Position numbers and translations under genes: made by a program
Origin: Treponema sp. OMZ 798
GTDB taxonomy: Bacteria > Spirochaetota > Spirochaetia > Treponematales > Treponemataceae
NCBI RefSeq assembly: GCF_024181385.1
Contig: NZ_CP051305.1
Location: 1,860,001 to 1,924,000, forward strand
Direction: 5' to 3'
DNA length: 64,000 bases
Notes under the pieces: generated by a model
What the model saw: the letters and a program-made list of their open reading frames with translations, nothing else
Databases searched by the model: none
What the model was told of the DNA's origin: nothing
Shown here: piece after piece, positions 8,014 through 18,500 of the stretch
Layout of the letters: the number at the start of each line of letters is the position of its first letter
Numbering within the stretch: the stretch's first letter is position 1

Positions 8014-10080
8014 TTATTTTGACCTTAGGATGATATTATATCCATATAAACTTCGCGTATACTGATAGTCATTTTCTCCATACTTAGGAGCAGGGCCATA
8101 CACACTTCCAAACACCTTATACATACCAACTCCCCAAAGGCCTTTAGCATGTAATGCCCCAGCACCTTTTTGAAAATCATCAAATTCCATACCAAAAAGA
8201 GCAGCATTCATTCCTGCTAAAATATTGCCAGCTTCTCGTAATGTTACATATTTACCGTGAAATAAAAAACCATGATATGAAAAACCTTCATGGCCAGGGT
8301 ATTGTGTTTTTATATCAAATTCTTTATTAGGAAGAGATAATCTGAAGGTCTTATCTTTTCCATATGATTCCGCTTTTGCATGTAGATCATCAATATAAGC
8401 ATCTATAGATTCTCCTAAGATCAATTTACCAACTGGTTTATTGGTATCGGGGCTAATAAAGGCATCCCAAAACAGAGTTTCACCAACTACTTTCCATGGA
8501 TTTTCATTATCAATAACACTCTCTTTTGACAATGGTCCTTCAATATTTTCATAAACGCCATTCCCGCTCCATTGATAGATATTCAAATCTCCATCATTAA
8601 TCACATTTCTAACTAGGCCATCTTGATCTATCCATGTAGATCTCCCATCTGGATCCACATACTTAATAGGGTTATTGCCCGCATAATGATACACGTGTAA
8701 GTTTACAACGTTAAACACGCCACCCATTCCTGCAAGTTTGGACGGATCCGTTCCCGAAGAAGGAATGTACTCACCTAATGCCGGATCTCCTGACAGCCAC
8801 CTACTATACTTCGGATCAAGATACCTCGCTCCATAGTAGTATAAACCTGTTTCTTCGTCAAGTTCCTTGCCTGTGAACCTAAACGGTAATTTATCCAATC
8901 CTGCTGCTACTTCTTCAATCCATAACTCTCCGTAAGGTGTGTATTCTATATGTTCGTATTGTTTACCTTTCCAGTCAGTTACAAATTGTGCACTTCCAAG
9001 GTGGTCACTGTGGTAATAGTAACGCTTTGCCTTTTGCTCATCGTTGTCGCCTTGGTTATCCGTATGTGTCATCGCGGTTACAAGCCTTGAGTTTCCTACA
9101 AATATGTGTTTGTGTACTCTTAAGCCTTGAGGGTTGTTTTGGTCTTGTGTGGGTATGTGTATCGTAAAGAAGTTATTAAAGTAAAGCGTTTCGCTTCGCC
9201 CCTCGTCTGTGTATTTAAGAGCCCTCTGTCCGTCTTCGCCGTAGCGGTAGTGTACGGTAAAGTTTCGGTCGCTTGATTTGGTTAAGAGGTTTCGCTCGTT
9301 CCAAGTGTAATTTCTTCTGTAGGCAAATAGGTCTTGCGGGTTTGATTGTTCCGTTTCTTTAGGTGCGTCAAGACCAAATCCGTAGTCGGCACCGTATACG
9401 TCTTCATTTTCAAAGTATGAGTATGTAAATACAAACTCTTCTTCATCTGTAAAAGGTCCGTCTTTTTCGGCTGTGATATTGCCGTTTGCGTCATAGCGGT
9501 AATAGCGGGTTCCGGCTCTTATTAAACGATGGGCATAAGCCGGGTCGTACTCGTAGTCGAGGTTGTAATCAAGTTCAGCTTTGGGATACGAGTTCCCTTG
9601 AGAGCCGGGTATGTTTGTGGTGCTTAATTTTTCTTTCATGTTTCCTATGCCATCAAAGGCAAAGGTTTGTCTGTATTTTGCAATGCTTACAGGTGTTGTT
9701 CCAGAGCTTTTTTTAGCCTTGTATTGGTTACTTGTACCCTCTACGCTTATAAGCTGGTAAAGATTATCGTAAGAGTATGTTTGTTTTGTTTCATAAGTAC
9801 TTGCATCATTATTATAGCCTAGGACGTTTCCGACAGGATCGAATGAGTACTTTATTTTTTGAAAGACGTCTTGAGTTTGGTTATTCTTTGTTTCTATTGT
9901 ATCTAGCCAACGCCGTTTTTCATCTCCAATCTTTTTGCTGCATGGGCTTTTTCCAGGCGGTGTTTTTACGCTCTCGCTCCAAAAACCGCATTTGATTAAA
10001 CACACCGCAAAAAGTATTTTTGCTTCAATCGCTGTCCGAATGAGATAATTAGACTGTTTAAATAAATGACTATTTTTCAT
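8014..10080 (-). CDS. orphan Rhs cassette with Ntox44-like toxin C-terminus (copy 1)
   Basis: A 688-residue frame. The Rhs core starts at DEKRRWLDTIETK, joined directly to a half array site without a 123-bp element. The core ends NPIKYVDPDG. The tail of about 210 residues includes YPGHEGFSYHGFLFHGKY, then LREAGNILAGMNAALFGM and FQKGAGALHAKGLWG. The N-x-AGN-x-AG-M and GAGA pattern recalls the Ntox44 group of polymorphic toxins (predicted nucleases), from memory and not verified. The same tail recurs at 41250-42115. Start codon uncertain: no clear ribosome site. Confidence 0.75.
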   Translation of the reverse strand: MKNSHLFKQSNYLIRTAIEAKILFAVCLIKCGFWSESVKTPPGKSPCSKKIGDEKRRWLDTIETKNNQTQDVFQKIKYSFDPVGNVLGYNNDASTYETKQTYSYDNLYQLISVEGTSNQYKAKKSSGTTPVSIAKYRQTFAFDGIGNMKEKLSTTNIPGSQGNSYPKAELDYNLDYEYDPAYAHRLIRAGTRYYRYDANGNITAEKDGPFTDEEEFVFTYSYFENEDVYGADYGFGLDAPKETEQSNPQDLFAYRRNYTWNERNLLTKSSDRNFTVHYRYGEDGQRALKYTDEGRSETLYFNNFFTIHIPTQDQNNPQGLRVHKHIFVGNSRLVTAMTHTDNQGDNDEQKAKRYYYHSDHLGSAQFVTDWKGKQYEHIEYTPYGELWIEEVAAGLDKLPFRFTGKELDEETGLYYYGARYLDPKYSRWLSGDPALGEYIPSSGTDPSKLAGMGGVFNVVNLHVYHYAGNNPIKYVDPDGRSTWIDQDGLVRNVINDGDLNIYQWSGNGVYENIEGPLSKESVIDNENPWKVVGETLFWDAFISPDTNKPVGKLILGESIDAYIDDLHAKAESYGKDKTFRLSLPNKEFDIKTQYPGHEGFSYHGFLFHGKYVTLREAGNILAGMNAALFGMEFDDFQKGAGALHAKGLWGVGMYKVFGSVYGPAPKYGENDYQYTRSLYGYNIILRSK
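9927..10054. repeat. array palindromic site, half copy (site 4)
   Basis: The right arm GCTGTCCGAATGAGATA and the second type of central module (AATCTTTTTGC near its reverse complement) are present. The left arm and hairpin are missing, and the Rhs core abuts directly. The end reads ATTAGAC instead of GTTRRRY. Confidence 0.6.
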
Positions 10081-10142
10081 AAATTAAAAATATATTATCC
10101 GCTAAATCGCTCATTAAAAAGTTACAAATAGAATGAATACAA

Positions 10143-10712
10143 CTATACCGTCGGAATCCATCGCTTATAGCGCATTTCTTGTTTAAATGGAATATAATGA
10201 TTATAATTTTTTTCCGTTCCATCTTTGTATATTATATCCATGTTTATATGTATTTGAATCTTTTTATCGATCTTCTCATCAAGAGGAATCTTTGAAAACC
10301 TAAAACTAAGTCCGTCTTTAAAAATACTTATTTTTTCATGGAGGAGATTTGGAATGTTGGGCGGATTATAAATTTCAGGGTCACCCTTTTCTAAGTATCT
10401 AATAAATGCAATTATAAATGGTAGAAGAGATTTTTTCTCACCCCCATATGAAATAATTTCCAGTTCCTTTATTCTGACATACTCTACTTTTCCTCCAGAT
10501 GAACGATAAAGCACCTCAAAATGTATCCATAGGTCATACGGTGATTTCATAACTATACGAAAGAGAGAGTTATATGACGTAGGCATAAATTGCATATTTA
10601 CAGAAGTTCCGCTATCTTTATCAGCAAATTCATATTTAGGATTATCCACTACATAATCAAAAAAGATCATCTTTGCGCCAATCAATACAATCGAAGTTAA
10701 TAGTTTAAACAT
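10143..10712 (-). CDS. candidate immunity protein with N-terminal hydrophobic segment
   Basis: A 189-residue protein starting MFKLLTSIVLIGAKMIFFDYV, a weak signal or anchor, followed by a soluble, strand-rich body (for example KVEYVRIKELEIISYGG, KIQIHINMDIIYKDG). It starts 10 bases after the stop of the large rhs gene at 10723-15012, so it is placed as that toxin's immunity protein. The body is unrecognised. Confidence 0.55.
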   Translation of the reverse strand: MFKLLTSIVLIGAKMIFFDYVVDNPKYEFADKDSGTSVNMQFMPTSYNSLFRIVMKSPYDLWIHFEVLYRSSGGKVEYVRIKELEIISYGGEKKSLLPFIIAFIRYLEKGDPEIYNPPNIPNLLHEKISIFKDGLSFRFSKIPLDEKIDKKIQIHINMDIIYKDGTEKNYNHYIPFKQEMRYKRWIPTV

Positions 10713-10722
10713 ATCTAATCTC

Positions 10723-13700
10723 CTATTCCAAATTATTTTGTTTTATATAGTTTTTTACAAGGTTTTCAATTTCATTTTTTGCTTGATCTTTTGAAATCTT
10801 TCCCTCATCAAAGTCATTATAAATATTTTTTATTGAGTTTTCCAATTCAGTAGGCATTACTTGGTTATTTGCCGTTCCATTTCCCCACTTAAGCCATGGA
10901 GAAACATCTTTTACAGAATGTTTGATGACTCCCGAAACACCGCTGGGAGAGGCCTTATCAAAAGTCCCTTGATTCAGTGAATCAGTAACTAATTTACCAT
11001 TAGAATCATAAACAAATTGGCATCCTTCAAATACCGTTCCTGTAGCACCTCTATAATCCTTATTGGAGCCTCGCGCACCTAACACAAGTCCTCCTAGTCT
11101 GTTCATTACTGTATCATCCCCAGACAAGTTATGAGTACCTGTATTCCCCCAGTCTGAAAAGAGTCCTAGCTTTACCAACTTATCCATAGTATCTCTATCT
11201 GAAGGTGCTAATCCTGCTTGATTGTCATTTCTTGCTAAATGCTCAGCCTTCGAAGGTCCTGCAGCATCAATAATACCTATTGTTAATAATAAAGCATTTA
11301 CACCCCAAACCACAACAGCAGTAACTACTACAACAGATTCCCCATCCGGGTCAACATACTTCACCGGATTATTCCCTGCATAATGATACACATGAAGATT
11401 GACGGTATTAAACACCCCTCCCATTCCGGGCAAGTTCTCATTATGCTTCTTAGCTTCATCATTTATCGGTGCCTTGGGTATATAATCATTCAACGCCGGA
11501 TCACCGCTTAACCACCTACTATACTTCGGGTCAAGATACCTTGCTCCATAGTAATACAATCCGGTTTCCTCGTCAAGTTCCTTACCCGTAAACCTAAACG
11601 GCAGTTTGTCTATTCCCGGTGCAGTCTCTTCAATCCAGAGCTCGCCGTATGGTGTATATTCTATATGTTCATATTGTTTACCGCGCCAGTCTGTTACAAA
11701 TTGTGCACTGCCGAGGTGATCACTGTGGTAATAATATCTTTTAACTTTTTGCTCTTCGTTGTCGCCACTGTTATCGGTGTGCGTCATCGCGGTTACAAGA
11801 CGGCTGTTACCTACGAAAATATGCTTATGCACACGTAAGCCTTGCGGGTTATTCTGGTCTTGGGTTGGTATGTGTATCGTAAAGAAGTTATTGAAGTATA
11901 AGGTTTCGCTTCGGCCCTCATCGGTGTATTTAAGAGCCCTCTGTCCGTCTTCGCCGTAGCGGTAGTGTACGGTAAAGTTTCGGTCGCTTGATTTGGTTAA
12001 GAGGTTTCGCTCGTTCCAAGTGTAATTTCTTCTGTAGGCAAATAGGTCTTGCGGGTTTGATTGTTCCGTTTCTTTAGGTGCGTCAAGACCAAATCCGTAG
12101 TCGGCACCGTATACGTCTTCATTTTCAAAATAGGAGTATGTAAATACAAACTCTTCTTCATCTGTGAAAGGTCCGTCTTTTTCGGCTGTGATATTGCCGT
12201 TTGCGTCATAGCGGTAATAGCGGGTTCCGGCTCTTATTAAACGATGGGCATAAGCCGGGTCGTACTCGTAGTCGAGGTTGTAATCAAGTTCAGCTTTGGG
12301 ATACGAGTTCCCTTGAGAGCCGGGTATGTTTGTGGTGCTTAATTTTTCTTTCATGTTTCCTATGCCATCAAAGGCAAAGGTTTGTCTGTATTTTGCAATG
12401 CTTACAGGTGTTGTTCCAGAGCTTTTTTTAGCCTTGTATTGGTTGCTTGTTCCTTCTACGCTTATCAGCTGGTAAAGGTTATCGTATGTGTAACTCTGAC
12501 TTGTTTCATACGTGCTTGCGTCGTTATTATAACCTAATACGTTTCCGACAGGGTCAAATGAGTACTTTATTTTTTGGAAGACGTCTTGGGTTTGGTTATT
12601 TTTGGTTTCTATTGTATCTAACCAACGCCGCTTTTCGTCGTACCTGTATCTTGTTTCTACTCCGTTTCCGTACTTTATGTAGACGCGCTGTGCGTGTTCG
12701 TCATACAGTATTTTATCGACGTAGGAGTATTCTGCCGTACCTTTTGATGAGGTCTTTACTCCGCTAACTCCACTTAGCTGTCCGCCTTTGTCGTAAGAGT
12801 AAGTTATTGTTTCTCCGTCGGGATACTTCATGCTTTGCATTCTTCCAAGGTAATCGGAGCGGTATTCAAAACTCGCCGTTTCAGGACTGCTTCCTGCTCC
12901 GTAGCGGTTTATGGTTCTTGTTTCGCTTACTACCTCGTTCAAGTTTCCGTAAGTGTAGTGAGTCTCTCCCGTTTCATCTTTTTTGTAGACTATTTGCCCC
13001 GCTCCATTTTGTCCCGGCGCTCCGTATTTATATTCTATGTCTTGGCTAAAAGGATAGTCTGTCTTTATTATGCGGTCAAAGCCGTCGTATTCATATCGTA
13101 TTTCGGCAGCTTTGTTTTTTAATACCGAATCGGTTTCCGCTTGAACTCTTCCTTTATCGTCGTATATCCATTCTTTTTTGCCTGTGTCTTTGCTTTCTAA
13201 ACTTATCCGTCGTCCGAGCATATCGTAGTTTACTGCCAATAGGTTATCTTTGGCATCGTAGGCTTTTAGCATTTCTCCTAGTACAGAGTATTCGTATCGG
13301 GCTTTGGTAAGTAAGGTATTGTTTTTGTCCAGCCTCTCTACTTCCCTAATGTTTCCTCTTGCATCTTTTTTACTTATGCTTACGTTTTCTTTTGGGTCGG
13401 TTGTTTTTGTTATTTGTAAAGAAGAATCTATCGAATACTCCGTTTTTTGTTTGTGTCCATCGGGCAGTATTGTTAAGATGTTCCTGTCTATATCGTCATA
13501 TTCGTATTTTGTGCCGTTTCTTATCTTCGTAAAATCGTTTAGTTCGTAAAAGGATTCAAGGGCTTGATAAGAGTTTTTACTTGATAGTTCTTGTTCTAAA
13601 TCTCCTCCGTAAAAGAAGGGCATTCCTTCTTCTATCTTTCGTCCTGCTTCATCATAGTTTATTGCACTTGAAATATTCCAGCCCGTTTGGGTTTGATCAT

Positions 13701-15012
13701 TCGTTCCGTCGACATACACTTCTCCTTCTTTGGCCGTGTAGCTTATGCGTCCTAGACCGTCGTGAATTACTATTGTTTTCATTACACCGCTGTCTTTTGC
13801 TTCGGTGCTTATTTTGTTTTCGGTTACGGTGTACCAAAAGGAATCTTTTGGAGTAATGTATGTGTATTTTGCATAAGGAGTTTTTCCTGGTCCGATGATT
13901 TTTTCGGTGTCTTTGTCTCTTTCAAAGTCGTAGGGGCTTCTCACCTCTGTTACCCGTCCAAAGTTGTCGTAACTGTAGGTCATGAAGTTTCCTGCACTGT
14001 CTGTTTCTTCTACCTTTACCCCTAAGGCTGTATTCCATTTTATTGTGCTCGTGTAAGATTTATCTCCTTTAGAGCTTATTTCTTTTATTTCGATAGGGTA
14101 TATGCCGTCAAGGTATTTGTATTCCGCTTTTTTACCTGTCGGGCTTGTTACCGCTTTTATGTTTCCTTCCTCTGTCCATTCTATGCGGTTTACAAGATAT
14201 GCTCCATGAGATGTGTATTGTTTTAACTCCGTTAAGGTCCCTGTTCTGCTGTCGTATGCGCCCTCCCTTTTACGCAAAAGAGTTCCTGTCTTTCCGTGCA
14301 GGACATGTATTTTTTCGGGGTGGGCTTTAAAGTACGCTTCTTCTCTTCCGCCTTTCCAATATGTTATTTCTGCTATGATATCGTCGTTTGTGTTTGTTAC
14401 CTCTCCCTTATCGTAAAGTTTTGTAACGTTGCCGTATTTGTCGTAGTCGTATTCGCTTTCGGTTTTTATTTCGTTGTAGTTTTCTCGTATTGTGTTAGTT
14501 TCTTTTTTTATTCTTGCATGGGGTGCTGTGTCTATCTCGTATTCTTTTATTGAGTATACTTGGTTTCCGTTTTTTATAGTTTCTTTTGAAAATATACACG
14601 CCGTCTGCGGCGTCGCTTCAAAAAAATTAATCCTCAACGTACATAAAGTACGCCTGCGGTTAATTTTTTCTCGCTCCTTGCATCCAACATGTCTATTTTC
14701 AAAAGCCATTGTTTTTCCGCTTCCTTTCGTAAGCGGAAAAACCTCCGGTAATATAATTCTATTTAGTAATAACTTTATTTTGGCGGACTGCCGGTATTTG
14801 TGTACTATCAATATTATGCAAAGGTACACAAATACCGGCATCGCGCTTTTCGCTCCAATCTTTTTGCTGCACTTGTCTTCACGGGCAAGGATCTTCCCTC
14901 CGGTCAGAGCTTGCTTTTTGCTTAAACAAACCGCAAAAAGGATTTTTGCTTCAATCGCTGTCCGGAGGAGAAAGAGATAATACATTTTTTTTGATACATA
15001 GTTCTTTTTCAT
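10723..15012 (-). CDS. large orphan Rhs cassette with unrecognised toxin C-terminus
   Basis: The longest frame here, 1,429 residues. The Rhs core starts at ETIKNGNQVYSIKEYE just after a 123-bp element and runs through many YD-type repeats (YDNFGRVTEVRSPYD, YDEAGRK, YDDIDRN) to NPVKYVDPDG near residue 1223. The 206-residue tail opens with a hydrophobic segment (VVVVTAVVVWGVNALLLTIG). It then has GCQFVYDSNGKLVTDSLNQG and DVSPWLKWGNG, a conserved-looking enzyme-like region, and ends in a charged helix. I do not recognise the family. No signal peptide; the leader is translated array site, so secretion as it stands is unlikely. Confidence 0.75.
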   Translation of the reverse strand: MKKNYVSKKMYYLFLLRTAIEAKILFAVCLSKKQALTGGKILAREDKCSKKIGAKSAMPVFVYLCIILIVHKYRQSAKIKLLLNRIILPEVFPLTKGSGKTMAFENRHVGCKEREKINRRRTLCTLRINFFEATPQTACIFSKETIKNGNQVYSIKEYEIDTAPHARIKKETNTIRENYNEIKTESEYDYDKYGNVTKLYDKGEVTNTNDDIIAEITYWKGGREEAYFKAHPEKIHVLHGKTGTLLRKREGAYDSRTGTLTELKQYTSHGAYLVNRIEWTEEGNIKAVTSPTGKKAEYKYLDGIYPIEIKEISSKGDKSYTSTIKWNTALGVKVEETDSAGNFMTYSYDNFGRVTEVRSPYDFERDKDTEKIIGPGKTPYAKYTYITPKDSFWYTVTENKISTEAKDSGVMKTIVIHDGLGRISYTAKEGEVYVDGTNDQTQTGWNISSAINYDEAGRKIEEGMPFFYGGDLEQELSSKNSYQALESFYELNDFTKIRNGTKYEYDDIDRNILTILPDGHKQKTEYSIDSSLQITKTTDPKENVSISKKDARGNIREVERLDKNNTLLTKARYEYSVLGEMLKAYDAKDNLLAVNYDMLGRRISLESKDTGKKEWIYDDKGRVQAETDSVLKNKAAEIRYEYDGFDRIIKTDYPFSQDIEYKYGAPGQNGAGQIVYKKDETGETHYTYGNLNEVVSETRTINRYGAGSSPETASFEYRSDYLGRMQSMKYPDGETITYSYDKGGQLSGVSGVKTSSKGTAEYSYVDKILYDEHAQRVYIKYGNGVETRYRYDEKRRWLDTIETKNNQTQDVFQKIKYSFDPVGNVLGYNNDASTYETSQSYTYDNLYQLISVEGTSNQYKAKKSSGTTPVSIAKYRQTFAFDGIGNMKEKLSTTNIPGSQGNSYPKAELDYNLDYEYDPAYAHRLIRAGTRYYRYDANGNITAEKDGPFTDEEEFVFTYSYFENEDVYGADYGFGLDAPKETEQSNPQDLFAYRRNYTWNERNLLTKSSDRNFTVHYRYGEDGQRALKYTDEGRSETLYFNNFFTIHIPTQDQNNPQGLRVHKHIFVGNSRLVTAMTHTDNSGDNEEQKVKRYYYHSDHLGSAQFVTDWRGKQYEHIEYTPYGELWIEETAPGIDKLPFRFTGKELDEETGLYYYGARYLDPKYSRWLSGDPALNDYIPKAPINDEAKKHNENLPGMGGVFNTVNLHVYHYAGNNPVKYVDPDGESVVVVTAVVVWGVNALLLTIGIIDAAGPSKAEHLARNDNQAGLAPSDRDTMDKLVKLGLFSDWGNTGTHNLSGDDTVMNRLGGLVLGARGSNKDYRGATGTVFEGCQFVYDSNGKLVTDSLNQGTFDKASPSGVSGVIKHSVKDVSPWLKWGNGTANNQVMPTELENSIKNIYNDFDEGKISKDQAKNEIENLVKNYIKQNNLE
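14583..14705. repeat. 123-bp in-frame palindromic element (copy b)
   Basis: CTTTTGAAAATA ends at 14583-14594 and 14694-14705. Inner arms are AAAAAATTAA/TTAATTTTTT, with a CGTAC-ATAAA-GTACG hairpin in the middle: same layout as copy a but different sequence. Confidence 0.85.
14767..14985. repeat. array palindromic site (site 5)
   Basis: TAATAAC and the CGGACTGC arm are intact. The variable hairpin is a perfect 16-bp pair beginning GCCGGTATTTG. The right arm GCTGTCCG is present but the GTTRRRY end has become ATACATT. Confidence 0.7.
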
Positions 15013-15040
15013 ATTTTTTCTGTTATATATTTAATAATCG

Positions 15041-15598
15041 TTATATTATTAGTGAAATTATAAAAAAAGGAGTAGCTATTATGTATTTCATAAAAACAAT
15101 AAGTAAAACAAAGAAAAATAAATAAGTTAGTATAAGAAATCTCATTATTACATCTTTTTCTTCATTAATATTTTCATAAAAATAAAATTTCATAAAAACA
15201 AACCAGTATATTGAATATGGAATATTTATCAGAGAAGACCCCGACACCTCTAATAAAATTGATACGACAGGATTCAGAAACCATATAGCTAAACAGGCTT
15301 TTATAATTGTTATAGAAGCCAAATTATTTATCTTAAATAATTTTTTATTCAATAGTAATAATACAAGCAATAATATAGTAATCATAACTTTACGTAAAAA
15401 AATACTAAGAAAAATAAAAGTTAATTTATACCAATCTCCCTGTACAAAATGCAATAACTTTAATACAGCAGTTAAACAAGCGGGAAAAATAAAACTAGCC
15501 ATAATAAATATTATAACAAACCAATACACCGCATATGTATTCATTTTTTTAATAGATAATTTATCAAGAACACATCCTTTTATAAAATTTTTTAACAT
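15041..15598 (-). CDS. multi-pass membrane protein, candidate immunity protein
   Basis: A 185-residue protein with about five likely membrane helices (for example WFVIIFIMASFIFPACLTAV, VMITILLLVLLLL, FLILTYLFFFVLLIVFMKY) and short loops. It begins one base after the stop of the rhs gene at 15600-19742, whose tail contains a hydrophobic region. A polytopic inner-membrane immunity protein against a membrane-acting toxin would be consistent, but the assignment is from position only. Confidence 0.55.
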   Translation of the reverse strand: MLKNFIKGCVLDKLSIKKMNTYAVYWFVIIFIMASFIFPACLTAVLKLLHFVQGDWYKLTFIFLSIFLRKVMITILLLVLLLLNKKLFKINNLASITIIKACLAIWFLNPVVSILLEVSGSSLINIPYSIYWFVFMKFYFYENINEEKDVIMRFLILTYLFFFVLLIVFMKYIIATPFFIISLII

Positions 15599-15599
15599 A

Positions 15600-18500
15600 C
15601 TAATAGTCTCCTAGCTTCAATTCATTTATCTTCTTTTTTATATCTGCAATTTCTATTTCTATATTATCTAACTCGGCTTTATTTGATGCATTTATAGCTT
15701 TCATCTCTCGTATTTCCATTAACTTAGTAAAAATAGAAGTATTTACTTCATTTCCAGTGGTTTGCATATTTTCAGCATAATAAGCATCTACAAGATATCC
15801 ACTTAGTGCATCAACATCAATATTAATAAAAAAAGCAATTAGCATCATATTAAACGATCCACTATTACTCATAGCCGCATTGATACTATTATCAAAGATA
15901 TCATAAAAATTAACGAAATCATTTATTTCTTTATAAACTGAATTAAATGCGATATCATATATTTCTCCTTTTTTTCTATTAATCTCATGATTAATTTTAA
16001 TAATTTTATCTTGGACTTGATGTTTCATTTCAATATATTGATTTAAATTTTGCACTAAACATTTCCATTTTGCATTAAGTATTGCAGTCGCTGTCTGCTT
16101 CCCATCCGGATCAGTATACTTCACCGGGTTATTCCCCGCATAATGATACACATGTAAGTTTACCGTGTTGTACACCCCGCCCATACCTGCAAGTTTGGCC
16201 GGATCTGTGCCAGGAGAAGGTATATAATCATTTAACGCCGGATCGCCTGACAGCCACCTACTATATTTCGGATCAAGATACCTAGCCCCATAATAGTACA
16301 GTCCTGTTTCTTCATCCAGCTCTTTCCCCGTAAACCTAAACGGCAGTTTATCTAATCCTGCGGCAACTTCTTCTATCCACAATTCCCCGTAGGGTGTATA
16401 CTCTATGTGTTCGTACTGTCTACCTTTCCAGTCTGTTACGAATTGTGCGCTGCCGAGGTGATCTGAATGGTAGTAGTACCGTTTTGCTTTTTGCTCTTCA
16501 TTATCGCCTTGGTTGTCGGTATGCGTCATTGCCGTTACAAGGCGGCTATTACCCACAAAGATATGTTTGTGTACACGTAGTCCTTGAGGGTTGTTTTGGT
16601 CTTGGGTTGGTATGTGTATTGTGAAAAAGTTATTAAAGTATAAGGTTTCGCTTCGCCCCTCGTCTGTGTATTTTAAGGCTCTCTGTCCGTCTTCGCCGTA
16701 GCGGTAGTGTACGGTAAAGTTTCGGTCGCTTGATTTTGTTAAAAGGTTCCGTTCATTCCAGGTATAATTTCTTCTATACGCAAAAAGGTCTTGCGGGTTT
16801 GATTGTTCCGTTTCTTTAGGTGCGTCAAGCCCGAAGCCGTAGTCGGCACCGTATACGTCTTGTTCTTCAAAATAGGAGTATGTAAATACAAACTCTTCTT
16901 CGTCTGTAAAAGGACCGTCTTTTTCTGCTGTGATATTGCCGTTTGCGTCATAGCGGTAATAACGGTTGCCTGCTCTTATTAGGCGGTGTGCATAGGCAGG
17001 GTCATACTCGTAATCTAAGCTATAATCAAGTTCTGCTTTTGGATACGAGTTCCCTTGTGCACCGGGTATGTTTGTGGTGCTTAGTTTTTCTTTCATGTTT
17101 CCTATGCCATCAAAGGCAAAGGTTTGTCTATATTTTGCAATGCTTACAGGTGTTGTTCCAGAGCTTTTTTTAGCCTTGTATTGGTTACTTGTACCCTCTA
17201 CGCTTATAAGCTGATACAGGTTGTCGTAAGAGTATGTTTGTTTTGTTTCATAAGTACTTGCATCATTATTATAGCCTAGGACGTTTCCGACAGGGTCGAA
17301 TGAGTACTTTATTTTTTGAAAGACGTCTTGGGTTTGGTTATTCTTTGTTTCTATTGTATCTAGCCAACGCCGCTTTTCATCGTATTTGTATCTTGTTTCT
17401 ACTCCGTTTCCGTATTTTATATACACTCTTTGTGCGTGTTCGTCATATAGGATTTTATCGACGTAGGAGTATTCTGCCGTACCTTTTGATGAGGTCTTTA
17501 CTCCGCTAACTCCACTTAGCTGTCCGCCTTTGTCATAGGTGTAAGTTATTGTTTCTCCGTCGGGGTACTTCATGCTTTGCATTCTTCCAAGGTAATCGGA
17601 GCGGTATTCAAAACTCGCCGTTTCAGGACTGCTTCCTGCTCCGTAGCGGTTTATGGTTCTTGTTTCGCTTGTTACCTCATTGAGATAGCCGTACCTGTAT
17701 CTTGTTTCTCCTGTTTCGTCTTTTTTATAAATTATCTGACCCGCTCCATTTTGTCCCGGCGCTCCGTATTTATATTCTATGTCCCGGCTAAAAGGATAGT
17801 CTGTCTTTATTATGCGGTCAAAGCCGTCGTATTCATATCGTATTTCGGCAGCTTTGTTTTTTAATACCGAATCGGTTTCCGCTTGAAGCCTTCCTTTATC
17901 GTCGTATATCCATTCTTTTTTGCCTGTGTCCTTGCTTTCTAATGCGGTTCTTCTTCCAAGCAAGTCATAGCTTACCGATAAAAGATTATTCTTTGCATCA
18001 TATGCTCTAAGCATTTCTCCGAGGACGGAGTATTCGTATCGTGCTTTGGTTAATATAGTATTGTTTTTATCTAAGCGTTCTACTTCCCGTATGTTTCCTC
18101 TTGCATCTTTTTTACTTATGCTTACGTTTTCCAATGGGTCGGTTGTTTTTGTTATTTGTAAAGAGCTTTCTATCGAATACTCCGTTTTTTGTTTGTGTCC
18201 GTCAGGAAGTGTAGTTAAGATGTTCCTGTCTATATCGTCATACTCGTATTTTGTGCCGTTTCTTATCTTTGTAAAATCGTTTAGTTCATAAAACTGTTCT
18301 ACACCTTGATATGATGAGATGGTTTTTAAATTGTTTTCTAAATCCCCTCCGTAAAAGAAGGGCATTCCTTCTTCTATCTTTCGTCCTGCTTCATCATAGT
18401 TTATTGCACTTGAAATATTCCAGCCTGTTTGGGTAGAATCGGCTGTTCCTTCGATGTATACTTCTCCCTCTTTTGCTGTGCAGCTTATTCTTCCTAAGCC

